Source of the DNA: Rhipicephalus microplus
Lineage: Eukaryota; Arthropoda; Arachnida; Ixodida; Ixodidae
Assembly: GCF_043290135.1 (NCBI RefSeq)
Contig: NC_134705.1
Span: 61,965,771 to 62,029,770 of the forward strand
Length of the DNA stretch: 64,000 nt
Reading direction: 5' to 3'
Part shown: piece after piece, positions 11,678-25,505 of the stretch
Position numbering within the stretch: position 1 is the stretch's first letter
Layout of the letters: the number at the start of each line of letters is the position of its first letter
Notes under the pieces: generated by a model
What the model saw: only the letters and a program-made list of their open reading frames with translations
Databases searched by the model: none
Told to the model about the DNA's origin: nothing
Translations under genes and position numbers: made by a program

Positions 11678-13824
11678 TTCTTGATGCACTTTCCTGAAAT
11701 TAGTGGCCTACTTGACCCATACCAGTGTGGGTTTCGAGAGGCTCGGTCCACCACTGACCACCTTGTCCGTATCGAAGCACGAATTCGCGACGCTTTTGTT
11801 CATAAGAAATTTTTTCTTTCCGTGTTCCTCGATATGGAAAAGGCTTATGACACTGCATGGCGCTTCGGCATATTGCGAGACCTCTCACATTTAGGTGTGC
11901 GGGGTAGAATGCTGACAGTTATCGAAAGCTAACTGTCCAACCGTACATTCCGTGTCCAAGTTGGCACTGTCTTATCTCGAGTATTTGTCCAAGAAGCAGG
12001 AGTGCCACAAGGAGGTGTATTGAGCTGCACACTTTTCATAGTTAAAATGAATTCCTTGCACCTGTCTCTCCCACGAAATATTTTTTACTGCATATATGTC
12101 GATGATGTGCAGATTGGTTACAAATCGTGCAACATCTCATTGTGCCAACGTCAAGTTCAACTAGGGTTGAACAAGGTATCTCAATGGGCAAACGAGAATG
12201 GTTTTATATTCAACGCGCAAAAGAGCACTTGTGTCTTGTTCAGCCAAAAGAGGGGCCTCCATCCTGACCCCGACATTGACCTGCAAGGTCAACCTCTGTC
12301 AGTGAAGACCGAGCACAAGTTTCTTGGTCTCATATCAGACACTAAGCTAACCTTCATCCCACACATCAAGTATTTAAGGGACAGGTGCTCAAAAACAATG
12401 AACATTATGAAAGTGTTGTCACGCACTACGTGGGGCAGTGACAGGAAATGTTTAATTAACTTATATAAAAGCCTCGTACGCACACGCCTAGATTACGGTG
12501 CTATAATATATCAGTCGGCAACACCATCAGCCTTGAAAATTCTCGACCCTGTCCACCATCTAGGCATTCGCCTCTCTACGGGTGCTTTCCGCACCAGCCC
12601 TATGGAGAGCCTGTACGTGGATTCGAATGAATGGTCGCTCCACCTACAAAGATGTTCCTTGTCATTCTTGTATTTTTTGAAGGTGAAGGCAGACAAGAAA
12701 CATCCCTCCCATTTCACAATTAATGATTTGTCTTGTTCTGGCTTGTTCGAGAACCGTCCTTTGTTTAGGCAGCCCTACGCGCTGCGTGTAAGGAGCCTGG
12801 CCGAAGAAATAGGTGTGCCTCTTCTTGAACCCAGTTTGATGGCTCCTGCAACATATCTGCCACCGTGGCAGTGGCAGCTTATAGACTGTGATGTTTCTTT
12901 TGTTGATGTCACAAAGCACGCACCACTTGCACGCATACATACATACTTTTTAGAACTACAACATAAATACACTTGCCCTGAGTTCTTTACTGATGCGTCA
13001 AAGTCAAACACTTCTGTGTCATAAGCAGCGGTAGGCCAATCCTTTACCGAGTACGGCGTTCTTCATCCTAATGCAAGCATCTTCAGAGGAGAAGCTTACG
13101 CACTACTGGCGGTCGTAAAACACATTAAACAGATAAAATTACAAAAGGCGGTAATATACACAGATTCCCTAAGCGTGGTCAAAGCCCTGAAAACTCCTAA
13201 AAAACACAAGAACCCCGTGCTGGTGTCACTCTACTCACTTCTGTGCACACTCTACACATCAAAACAGCATGTCGTTGTCTGCTGGGTTCCAGGGCACCGT
13301 GAAATACAAGGGAATGTTTTGGCCGACAATCTGGCTGCTTGCGCTAATCTCACTACTGCCAATGCATCTACACCAGTCCCTGCACTTGACTTAAAACCTT
13401 TTATAAAACGAAAGCTCAGGGGGTATTGGCAGAGCAAGTGGGATAAACACACAGATAATAAACTCCATGCTATTAAGCCGCAACTAGGTTATTGGTCGCC
13501 ACTATCAAAATCACGACACACAGAAGTAATACTAACAAGGCTAAGAACAGGACACACATATTCTACACATTCATTTCTTCTGTCTTCCGGTGACCCACCA
13601 TATTGTGAGAGATGTGGAGAGCCCCTTACGGTTCTCCACATTCTCGTCCAGTGCAATGAGCTAGATGCTCTAAGAAAAAAGCACTTTTTACTGCCCTACC
13701 GACAGCAGCTCCCTCTACACCCTGGGATGCTCATCGGTAGCGATCCGCTTTTTAAACTGCAAACACTTTTTACGTTTTTAAAAGATGTGCAAAGCTTTCA
13801 CCCGATATTTCGAGGTCATCCGTA
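11678..13824 (+). pseudogene. N1a ORF2: reverse transcriptase and RNase H, resumed after the SINE
   Basis: Collinear with N1b 8290-10398. RT motifs FLDMEKAYD (about 11828), GVPQGG (from about 12001) and YVDD (about 12096) are kept. Premature stops fall at about 11930 and 13021, the latter inside RNase H after TDASKSNTSVS. The distal RNase H and the CERCGEPLTVLHILVQC motif (frame 13175-13825) remain readable. Not functional as it stands. Confidence 0.85.
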
Positions 13825-14209
13825 GCCTGACCTCCATGGAGTGGTCGTGGCTGCGGTGACTATATCTTCATCATGGTTTTATTATTATGACATTTTGCCA
13901 TCAGCTATCACCACACATATGTCACGCCACTGTCATGATTTTATTACTTTCATGTTTTAACCCGCGTTAGAGCGAGGAATTTTAAGGCCCCTTTACAGCC
14001 ACGCTCCATATCATTGTTCATATCTGTAGTCAATTGAAATGGCGCTCTTTGGCCATCAATTGGCCCTTGCGCCACTAAAATCTACTCATCATCATCATCT
14101 GCCACACCACCTACTGATGTTGTTCATGTGTCGCGACTAAAATGCTACTACACTGCCAGTCCTGATTGATTTAGCGGCACCGTGACGGCACTTCGTCCGC
14201 CGGGGGTCA

Positions 14210-14371
14210 TGTTACGAGGCAGTGGGCATGGCTCCACCGTCGTAGACGAATCGATGAAGAAGAAGCGCAATCGGCGCGCGAGATGCTAGCAGCCTTGTGG
14301 TGTCACACTTACCTGTAAATATTGAAAACACGCTCGTTTCTCTCTTCCGTGTGTTTGTAATCCCCGTAACA
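14210..14371 (+). repeat. L1 3' LTR
   Basis: TGTTAC...GTAACA, 162 bp, collinear with 979-1140. A purine-rich tract (CCGGGGGTCA) sits directly upstream at about 14200-14209, in the position of a polypurine tract. The pol tail with its stop codon lies at 14109-14170. The base right after the LTR is inside N1 RT sequence (N1c). Confidence 0.85.
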
Positions 14372-16099
14372 ATATTTTTTACTGCATTTATGTCGATGAT
14401 GTACAGATTGGTTTCAAGTTGTGCAACATCTCAATGTGCCAGCATCAAGTTCAACTATTGTTCAACAAGAATGGGCAGATGAGAATGGTTTTATACTCAA
14501 CGCGCAAAAGAACACATGCGTCTTGTTCTGCCGAAAGAGGGGCCTCAATCCTAACTCCCATATTGACCTGCATGGTAAACCTCTGTCAGTAAAGACCAAG
14601 CACAAGTTTCTTGGACTAATATTAGACACAAGACTAACCTTCATCCCACACATCAGCCATTTAAAAGACAGGTGCTTACGAACTAAAATATTTTGAAAGT
14701 GTTGTCACGCACTACTACGTGGGGCTGTGATAAGAAATGTCTGATGGGTTTATATAACGTACACAGACATTACGGTGCTATAATATATCAGTCGACAACA
14801 CCACCAGCCTAGAAGATTCTCGACCCTGTTTACCATCTAGGCATTCGCCTCTCTACGGGTGCTTTTCTAACTAGTCCTGTTGAGAGCCTGTATGTGGATT
14901 CGAATGAATGGTCGCTCCACCTACTAAGATGTTACCTGTCTTTTTTGTACTTTCTGAAGGTGAAGGCAGACGAGAAAGACCCCTCTCAATTAATAAATAA
15001 TGATTTGTCTTGTTCTGGCTTGTTCGAGAACCGTCCTTCGTTGAGGCAGCCCTACTCGCTCCGTGTAAGAGGCCTGGCAGAAGAAACAGGTGGGCCTCTT
15101 CTCGAACACAGTTTGATGGCTCCTGTAGCATACCTGCCACCGTGGCAGTGACAGCTTGTAGATTCTGATGTATCTTTTATGGAAATCACAAAACACGCAC
15201 CACTTGCACACATACATACATACTTCCTAGAACTACAACATACATACACACGCCCTGAGTTCTTTACCGATTTACCAATGCCTCAAAGCCCAACACTTCT
15301 GTGTCATATGCAGCGGTAGGACAATCTTTTTTCGAGACCGGCATCCTTTATCCCGCTGAAAGCATTTTCACAGAAGAAGCTCACGCAATAATGGCAGTCG
15401 GAAAACACATCAAATAGATAAAATTACAAAAGGCGGTAATATAAACAGATTTTCCTAAATGCGGTTAAAGCCCTGAAAACCCCTAAAACACAAGAACCCC
15501 GTGCTGCTGTCACTTTACTTACTTCTGTGCACAATGTACACTTCAAAATAGCATGTCCTCTGCTGGGCGGGTGACAGGGCACTGTGAGATACAAGGGAAC
15601 GTTTTGGCCGACAAGCTGGCTGCTTCCACCAACGACACTACTTCCAATGGATCGATACCAATCCCTGAACTTGACTTGAAACCTTTTCTAAAAGAAGAGC
15701 TCAGGAAATTTTGCAGAGCTTGTGGGATAATAGACACCGACAATAAACTCCATGCTATTAAGCCGCAACCAGGTAATTGGCCGCCACTATCAAAATCGTG
15801 ACACGCAGAAGCAAAACTAACAAGGCTTAGAACAGGACATACACATTTTACACATTCATGTCTTCTATCTACCGGCAATCCACCATATTGTGAGAGATGT
15901 GGAGAAACACTTACCGTTCTCAACATTCTCGTCCAGTGGGATGAGCTAGATGCTCTAAGGGAAAACTACTTGTTACTGCCCTACCAACTGGAGTTCCCAC
16001 CACACCCTGGGCTGCTCATCGGTAGGGATTCGCTGTTTAAACTGCAAACACTTTTTACGTTTTTAAAAGATGTTCATAGCTTTCACCCCATATTTCGCA
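14372..16099 (+). mobile_element. N1c: N1 fragment, truncated at both ends
   Basis: It aligns with N1a/N1b from the RT YVDD region to almost the end of ORF2. It starts mid-ORF at the L1 LTR edge and ends at about 16099, before the ORF2 stop. There are many indels and stops: a frameshift near 14695, in-frame stops near 14812, 15150 and 15417, and a small duplication around TDLPMPQS near 15270. There is no 3' UTR or tail, so the right end was lost by deletion rather than made by normal insertion. Confidence 0.85.
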
Positions 16100-16869
16100 G
16101 GATCAGAAGAGTTTGAGAACTGGGTCAAATGCCGGCTGCATGGGTAAAAAAAAACGGGGTGCCACCCGTGGCCAAATTCGAAATTATGTAAAACGCGGGC
16201 CATACGGCACCACGGCTCGTGCTGCGTCTGCTTCGTCTTGCAGGCGATCCAAGACGCTTTGGTGCCCAAACCTTGAGCACTCTGGAGGCTACAGGATCCC
16301 TAAGCCAATAGAAAGGGCGATTAGCCTCTCCACATGTAATTATTTGCGCCGTGTCATCTGCTCACCGTCTTCACGGCATCTGCTCACTGAATTGTCAATT
16401 CGGCACAAAAAACACACTTATTGCAGATAGGGCTGGTTTATTAACATGAAAATACAGTGAAACTGTGAAAGAAACAGTCATGGCAGGAACTGAGAGCATG
16501 GATTTGTTGCTCTGCATGTTGAATATCGGTAGGCACTCATGCCGGCGGATATAACTTCACTTTGTGCCCGTTTCTCTCCAACGCGTATCGTCCCTCTTGT
16601 ATAACCGCTTCTCCATCGACGCGTTCCTTCGCGTCTTCGGCTGCAATGCTTCTTTCATCCTCTTTTTTTGGTTTCCACCGAAGGGCCGTAAAGACAGGTC
16701 AGCCAAAGAAGACAAGTCAGCCGAAGAAAGAGCTACACAACCGCTCTAGCCCGACGGCGAGTCTCAACCGCAGCGTCAACGCAGTACTAGGATGCGGCCA
16801 TTCCCTACTGATGCTTCAAAATTGTATTCCTCCCGCAACCAGGAATAAATCTATCAAAGCGAACACTCA
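16100..16869. other. Unannotated stretch between N1c and N3
   Basis: I recognise nothing here. Short open frames exist on the plus strand (for example 16113-16430 and 16562-16927) but have no domain signature. It may include the 5' UTR of N3. Confidence 0.4.
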
Positions 16870-17176
16870 TCGACGTTACACATGCCATCAAAAGATCCAG
16901 TGGCTTGGTGCAGCAGGAATTTTATGACCATGTACGAGTGCAGGTGCACAAAGTAGGGAATGTGATCATCGCAAGCACAGCAAGTACCGACCGAGCTTCC
17001 AAACTGCAAAGTATAAACGCTATACAGCTCGGTGGAATAATATATAAAGTAAATCCGCACATTTGACACCCTGATGATGTCTGCTACGGAGTGATCTACG
17101 GCCTCGAACCAGGAGCAAGCCCCACAAAGATTGTTGCAGGACATCGCGTAGACCCAAGATACCACATTATCGGTGC

Positions 17177-18162
17177 GTGAAGGCTGGGATCTTCCACTGC
17201 TGCAGTTATCCCTTTCGACGGGCAACACGTTTCTTTTTACGTAACGTACCTCAGTGGGAACTACCGATGCAAGCCACAGGTCAACGACAAGACATCTGGC
17301 CTCAGCCGAAAGCGAACTTCTGCTTCAAATGCGGCCGCGACCAGGACACAGAACCACACGACTGCCAACTGATGTGCGAGATCTACGGAGAAGACCATGA
17401 GACTGCTGGAAAGGAATGCAAGAAGAAACTCCGCAGCAAACCCTCTCCTTATCAAGTAAGACGCCAGGAGCTCGATAATGCTCGCGCCCGTGAGATTCGC
17501 TGGAGTGCTCACACAGATGATTTACTCGGGTTCGTTATCACACCAGAAAGTTCACGGCCACTCTCTCTCTTCACTAAAGATCTGGCCGAAGTCGCTCTCA
17601 CTCGAGGAAATAAAGTCGCTCTGGATCCCGCACGCCATCACGTTCTCGCTTCGTTAGGGCAATCAGTTACGCCACCGCGGTGACCGGTAGTGACGGGCCC
17701 AGTTCTCTGAATACCACAAGTGCCTCGACCATCTCACCTGCTCGACAGCGACCATCCGGGCTCTAGAGAACAAAGTCCCAGGATTTACAGTGAAGGATAC
17801 AACAACGCCCACCAGCCGAGTGTAGCACGCTATAACTTGAGGACAGCATACTAAAACAGACGGAAGCCAGAATAATGAAGCGGGTGGAAGAAAGGCTGCA
17901 AGCACTTGAAGCTAAGATGCTCGACCTCGTCGAACGACGCCTTGAAGCTTTCGAGGAAGCCCTCACTGCGAAATTCCTCGCATCCATAGACATAACCTTA
18001 GATAAAGTGGTTACTAAAATTATGGAAAAGGTAGACCCACCGACCCGTACTGTAAGCATGCTCGACGCCAAGCTTGATGGCTTCGTGGCACAGCACCACA
18101 GCTTCATAACAGGAACCAAGCCGAAAGAGCTGAAGACTTTGGGGGATAAAACTGCAGCGTAA
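17177..18162 (+). pseudogene. N3 ORF1: zinc-knuckle and coiled-coil region
   Basis: Residues about 52-90 of the frame 17177-17683 hold CFKCGRDQDTEPHDC and a second, imperfect C-x2-C/C...H...C cluster. After a break, frame 17875-18162 is rich in Glu/Lys/Leu with heptad spacing (KRVEERLQALEAKMLDL), as in coiled-coil tails of tick-type ORF1 proteins. The upstream stretch from about 16920 also reads as ORF1 with stops. Role: RNA packaging (family knowledge). Confidence 0.65.
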
Positions 18163-18239
18163 ATTCGATCAACAGCACCAACCGACTGGAACCAGGTGGA
18201 AATCAACTGCCAGAATGGCAGTTCCCACACGTACACAGT

Positions 18240-18941
18240 CTAAGTTACTTCCCACTCTTCAAATTTGGCACTATAATTGCAGACCCTACTTACTTCGTTC
18301 TGCAAATTTGCAAAATATATGATAAAAATAATCCAGATATTATCGTGTTGCAATAAACCCACACAGAAAAAATTAAGCTCCCTGGCTATAACACTCTCAT
18401 ATGCTCACCCCGCACCGATTTTCTAGTCAAGAAGACTCTAACCCCACAGGCTCATGAAATTGAAGACATTGGCATCGAACACACCATCGTGGAGAAAATC
18501 CCCACTCAACAGAGCTTATATCTGGCCAACCTTTACAGCCCTCCGCGGGAGCAGTCACACCAATACGACCACTTTGTCCACGAGCTCTGTCAAGTGGTTA
18601 ATGGCAACCGACTTGTCTTAGTAGGGGACTTCAATGCTCCACATGTGGCCTGGGCTGTCACAGCACCACCAAGAAGGGGGCGCGTGTTTACGACGCTGCA
18701 CAGCAACACAGTCTTAGGCTGTGGAACGACTTGCTCCATTCAACCCGAGTGGGCAACAGCTTGTCCATGGATACTAATCCTGATCACGTTCACTAGAGAA
18801 GTTCACAACGCAACGTGGACAAGACTACCTGGCACTATAGGGAGCGACCATCACATCATTCAAATAGAGGTCGAACGGGTTCACGACTCGCTTAAGACAG
18901 GAAAAAGCTCGGCTGACGAACTGGACCGCCTGCAGGAATAA
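18240..18941 (+). pseudogene. N3 ORF2 endonuclease remnant
   Basis: The motifs are weak but in order: IWHYNCRP near 18266, a damaged Q-T/H block near 18350, LVGDFNAPHVAW near 18622 and TIGSDHHIIQIEVE near 18838. This matches the endonuclease of non-LTR elements that nicks target DNA. A stop replaces the usual Glu region, and the frame is open only from 18489. The frame ends just before the antisense SINE. Confidence 0.7.
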
Positions 18942-18945
18942 CCTT

Positions 18946-19135
18946 GATTGATTGATGATTGATATGTGGGGTTTAACGTCCCAAAGCCACCATATGATTG
19001 AGAGACGCCGTAGTGGAGGGCTACAAAAATTTCGACCACCTGTGGGTCTTTAACGTGCACCCAAACCTGAGCACGCGGGCCTACAACATTTCCGCCTCCA
19101 TCAGAAATGCAGCCGCCGCAGTCGCCGCAGCCGGG
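18946..19135 (-). mobile_element. Antisense SINE fragment
   Basis: Reverse complement of the SINE body: a (TTGA)n tail at the left, 'gggtttaacgtccc', 'gagagacgccgtag' and 'tttaacgtgcaccc', ending in GC-rich 'gcagccgccgcagtcg' near the tRNA-like head, which is missing. It lies between the endonuclease and the linker of N3. I could not define a duplication, perhaps because the 5' truncation is irregular. Confidence 0.8.
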
Positions 19136-19139
19136 ATGA

Positions 19140-20820
19140 TGACTCGATTATCGAAGACATTGAAGCCTGGTTAAACAGTATTGTAAGTGTTGCTGACGGA
19201 CATACCAAAATGATGCACTTGAACGAGGACATTCAGGCAGTCGATAATCATCTTCTTCGCCTATGGGAAGCTCGAAGATTGCTTATAAAACGATGGCAAT
19301 GACAAAAGCCCAACCGCAAGCTCAAGTGCCGCATCGCCGTACTCACCCAACAGGCACAGGAGTACGCCGAGAAATTTGATAATCAGAACTAGCGGTCCTT
19401 CTGCGACATACTTCAAGGGACACTGAGCACAAAGAAGACTTGGCGCATTCTTCGGGCCCTGATCGACGACACCCACACCAAAACTAATCAAAGGCATACA
19501 ATACAGCGGCTCGAGCACGACTATGACGGCACAGAGCACCAATTACTCCAAGAACGTCAAGCAAAGCTGCGTGGCTCTCTTAACCAGCAAGCTACCTGCA
19601 TCAACACTTCGACACGCAGAGAGTACCGAGGAGCACCGAACGAAGCAATAGAGCAGCCTTTCACGCAGGCAGAGCAACACGCGGCGCTCGCTAAGCTTAC
19701 GCGCAATAGGAGCCCAGGAAAAAAACAGAGTGACCAATAAGTACCTACGACAGCTACCGCCCCGGGCGTTGACGGCGCTCCTTCGGCACTATAACGACTG
19801 CTGGAGGAAGGGTGAGCTACCACAAGCCTGGAAGCACTCTGAGGTGACCATGGTGCTCAAGCCAAACAAGTCAATCTTAATGGGGAATCTTTGTCCCATT
19901 TCCTTTACGTCTTGCGCTGGGAAACTCTTTGAGCACATGGTAAACGAGTGGCTCACCATACACCTCGAAGATAATGTTCACTACACGAACATCATGGTCG
20001 GCTTCCACCAAATGCTCAGCACACAAGACGTCCTCTTCCAGATAAAAGAAGATATTCTTCTCCGCTTGAGCAAGTACAGTAATCTACCTGTTCTAGCTCT
20101 GGACGTAAAGGGCGCATTTGACAATGTGAGCCACGAAGCCATTATGCGTAGCCTTGAAGATGTTGGCTGCGGTGCCAAAACATACGCTTACATCTGATTT
20201 TTCTCACCAACCGCACAGATACTGTAGGGATTGCCAATATCCGGAGCGAGCTTTTTCAAATCCCCAACAAGGGCACGTCGCAAGGCTCAGTGATATCACC
20301 CTTACTTTTCAACTTGGTCTGCCTTAAGCTCCCACGCCTCTTGAACGCTGCCCCTAGGATACATCACGCCTTATACGCTAATGCTATCACTACGTAGACA
20401 AGAGGAGCAAGCACGGGCGAACAGGAGGTGCGACTTCAAGAGGTGGTTAACATCACTGAAGAATATCTCAAGACTTTCGGCCTCCAATGAGCTCCGGAAA
20501 AGTCAGAACTGTTAGTACTTGCAGCACGCACCTGAGGTAGACCACCTAGCTGCGACGCACCTGACCCACAAGTCATTCCACAAGGAGTCCAAATACTCCA
20601 AGTTGACACACTTCGAGTCCTTGGACTACATATACATTGGAATGGGTCTGACTCCGCTGCCCTACACCGGCGGCAGAACACCGTGCGTGACACTGCTCAC
20701 TCACCTAATTCGAAGGGTGGCTAACCGCCACAGTGGCTTCAAAGAGCACGACACCCTGAAAATGGTACAAGCTCTTCTTTAGAGCCGCATAACGTATGTC
20801 ACTCCCTACCTTAACCAGAA
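19140..20820 (+). pseudogene. N3 ORF2 linker and reverse transcriptase
   Basis: The linker reads with stops from 19140. RT blocks appear at 19730-20197: PQAWKHSEVTMVLKPNKS, then motif A as LALDVKGAFDNVSHEA (about 20095), keeping its Asp. A motif-B-like TSQGSVISPLLFN region lies near 20275. The YADD box is damaged (YANA, near 20370). Loss of the catalytic pair and several frameshifts make it inactive. Confidence 0.75.
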
Positions 20821-21360
20821 GACAGTGGAGAAACAGAAACTTAATCTGCTGATACGAAAGGCTACAAAGCTTGCCGTAGGGCTGCCGCCAGCCACCTCCA
20901 CTGACCGATTGCTTCCCATGGGAGTTCACAATACGAAAGAACTCACCAAAGCACACCCCACGAACCAGGTCGAGAGACTCAAGCTGTCACTCACAGGGCA
21001 AGCTGCCCTTCGACGCACAGGATAGGAGACCACCCTAGAACCGAACGAAGCACGCAAAGGCAAAATACCGTCACAGCTCCGAGAATGCCTTGAAATTCAG
21101 TAGATTCCTCGAAACATGCATTCTCAACATCACCGAGGAAGGCGGCTCGCCAGGGTTAACATGAACCGAAAAACCATGGCAACGACCCGCAGGTGCGATA
21201 CGTGGTCGCAGCCAAATATCCTGGACGTAATGCCTTCGCCATTACCGCCACAGATTACAACGGCGTGGTACTGGCATAGGCGACTATTCTCGCCAAACGT
21301 GCGGAAACAGCTGAAGACGCTGCTATAGCACTCGCCACCCAGACGAGTGAGGATCCCATC

Positions 21361-21826
21361 GTGGTCTTTACCGACTCACAAACAGCGGCACGGAACTACA
21401 TGAAAGGCAAGGTCTCCACTGTGGTGATTAGGCTACTAAAGCACATGGACAATCCTCCTCCCTGCACATGCATCGTGTGGATTCCGGGACACGAAGGTCT
21501 CGTGGGAAATGAAGCGGCACACACCGCCGTCCGCGAATGCATTAACCGGGCATTCCCGTATGAAATCCGCCTCCCACCCAACAACAGAAGCAGAGGCAAG
21601 AGAACCCGTACCACTAACGTATCATGCATTGCTGCAACATTATCGGTTCGAACGCAGGTCGTACTCTCAGCCACATTAAAAAAACATACAAAGGCTACGA
21701 GCAGCAGTACCAGATGCGGACCTCAGTGAAGCGTGGGAGGCTGCGGTCTCCCAGCCAGACCTGGTCGAGCAGTGTCAACTCGTCACTCGAGCCCGGCGGG
21801 CTGTCCAGGCCAGAGGGTTCCTGGAA
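21361..21826 (+). pseudogene. N3 RNase H and C-terminus
   Basis: The frame shows VFTDSQTAARN (third acidic residue), CIVWIPGHEGLVGNEAAH (the conserved 'PGH..G.E.A' block) and then decays. Upstream, the TDAS region around 21220-21250 is out of frame. The end resembles tick elements ending in '..ARRAVQARGFLE'. RNase H in I/R1-type elements degrades template RNA during second-strand synthesis. Confidence 0.7.
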
Positions 21827-21890
21827 TAAGGGCCTCCACCTTCACTCACAAGCTTAATTCAATGAATGTTTTCTCCCCCCCCCCCCCTCT

Positions 21891-23310
21891 TGATTTTCAT
21901 GAACAACGGTGGAAGAATTTTTGTGACTCGCTAGACCCTCGAAAGCCCTTGTTTCCCGTATGGAGGACTCTGCGAGGTAGTCACTCGCATCCGCAACAGC
22001 GCCACCCCTTCGCCGCTCTGGCGCTACATCAACGTCGCTCACAGCTTGATGTTTCTGGAGAATTTTGTGCAAAGATCGCCGGCGACATCTCTATACCGAT
22101 CGATCTATTGCCACAGGATGTCCCAGTCGCACGAGATCAGCAAATGGAGGTCGCATTCACCATGGAAGAACTTCATGCGGCATTGAACACATGCAGACGC
22201 TCATCGTCCCCAGGTCCGGATGGAGTGACCTATACTGCCCTACGTCACCTAGGCACGAAGGCACAGCGCTGTCTTCTGGACATTTTCAATAAGTCTTGGC
22301 ATGATGAAATGGTGCCTGATGAGTGGAAGTGTAGTCGCCTGGTGCCTTTGCTGAAGCCTCGAAAGTCTCCATTCGATTTGGCATCATACCGGCCTATAGC
22401 ACTAGCAAGCTGCGTCGGCAAGGTCATGGAGAGGATGCCGCTTACACGCATGGAATGGTACCTGGAGCATTATAATATCTATACTGATGCTATGGCTGGT
22501 TTTCGACGAGGTCGGTCCTCAGTTGATAGCGTTATTGACTTAGTGACCTCCGTTCAGCATCAGAAAGCTCAGAAGCGGCAGTCGGTAGCTCTGTTCTTAG
22601 GCGTGAAGGGTGCCAATCACAACGTGACCCATGAGGCTGTTCTTAATGCTCTTGAAGCAGCTGAACTTGGAGGTCGTGTCTTTCGATGGGTAAGAAGCTA
22701 CCTCACAAAGAGATCCATGTTCGTTTTAACTGAAGATGGGTCTACGAATAAGTATTTCACAAGTCGTGGGGTGCCACAAGGCGGTGTTTTGAGTCCAGCA
22801 CTTTTCAACCTGGTTCTCGTGGGGCTCACCGAAATGATGCCACAGACGGCTTATATATCTCTCTACGCTGACGATATCTGCATTTGGGCGTCCGGCGTGA
22901 CACGGCCTCAAGTGCGCGCAAGAATACAGAAAGCGGCAACAATGACATCGACATACCTTCGCCAGCAAGGTTTGACTATCGCCACAGAAAAATGCGCAGC
23001 GGCGGCGTTTACACGCAAACCGATGTCTTTCTACTCATTATTCATCGATGGCAGATCAATCCCACATAAGAGCACTGATAGATTCTTAGGCGTCATCGTA
23101 GATTGTGACCTAACCTGGAGCCCGCATGTCACATACCTGAAGAAAAAGCTCATTGGCATTGAGATTGTATTCAAGTTCGTCGCCGGAAAGTCATTATTAT
23201 TCTCCTTTTCCCCCACCCCAAGTGTAGGGTAGCCAACCGAGCCAAGCTTGGTTAACCTCCCTGCCTTTCCTCTCTATTTATCTCTCTCTTCTCCCCCCCC
23301 CCCCCATCGA
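21891..23310 (+). mobile_element. N4: 5'-truncated non-LTR fragment, RT only
   Basis: Begins directly after the N3 poly-C run, inside a linker (EQRWKNFCDSLDPRKP). It holds a long RT frame, then switches at about 23190 to an unrelated non-coding block (ttattctccttttccccc... tctctatttatctctctctt) ending in another poly-C run (about 23293-23306). That block looks like the 3' UTR of some non-LTR element. The absence of RT thumb and RNase H means the internal part was deleted. Confidence 0.75.
21894..23200 (+). pseudogene. N4 reverse transcriptase, long but catalytically damaged
   Basis: The open frame runs from about 21733 to 23232, but its first 50 or so codons belong to N3. Useful landmarks are SSSPGPDGVTYTAL, ASYRPIALASCVGKVMERM, RGVPQGGVLSPALFN and motif C YADD. 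Motif A reads LFLGVKGANHNV: the expected catalytic Asp is Gly, and the second conserved position is also changed. An open frame therefore does not mean an active enzyme here. Confidence 0.75.
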
Positions 23311-25497
<2,187 letters not shown>

Positions 25498-25505
25498 ATA
25501 TATAT

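Larger units (their letters stand above)
2273..14097 (+). mobile_element. N1a: I-clade non-LTR retrotransposon, host of N1b and a SINE
   Basis: A full-length but broken element inserted in L1 integrase. The 11-bp duplication TCTGCCACACC flanks it at 2262-2272 and 14098-14108. It has a GC-rich structured 5' UTR, ORF1 with zinc knuckles, ORF2 (endonuclease, RT, RNase H, terminal Cys/His motif) and a short 3' UTR ending in (ATC)n. It is interrupted at 4940-10746 by N1b and at 11424-11663 by a SINE. The I-clade call rests on the EN-RT-RNase H order and the CCHC-containing ORF1. Confidence 0.9.
979..14371 (+). mobile_element. L1: old Ty3/gypsy LTR element, split by nested insertions
   Basis: Two direct repeats of 162 bp (979-1140 and 14210-14371) bound the element. 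The right copy starts TGTTAC and ends GTAACA; the left copy has lost the TG start (TA). ATAT lies just outside both ends (975-978 and 14372-14375), consistent with a 4-bp target duplication. A primer-site-like TGGTGGAGGTGCTGG begins at 1144. The element's own sequence is only about 1.6 kb: a gag fragment fused to an integrase fragment, then the pol tail at 14109-14209. Everything between 2273 and 14097 is inserted N1a material. The LTRs are visibly diverged (roughly 85-90% identical by eye), so it is an old insertion. Confidence 0.85.
16870..21890 (+). mobile_element. N3: decayed non-LTR retrotransposon with RNase H (I/R1-like)
   Basis: A second, unrelated-looking non-LTR family. The order is ORF1 with zinc knuckles (about 16900-17680), a coiled-coil segment (17875-18162), endonuclease (about 18240-18940), linker, RT (about 19560-20820), RNase H (21361-21560) and a C-terminal region ending at about 21826. 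An antisense SINE sits at 18946-19135. The 3' end has an unusual poly-C run at about 21876-21889. Stops and shifts occur throughout. The start is uncertain by a few hundred bp. Confidence 0.75.

Noticed and set aside
16113..16430. 105-codon basic ORF as a host gene
   Set aside because: There is no recognised domain, no conserved neighbour and it is of a length expected by chance. Left as unannotated.
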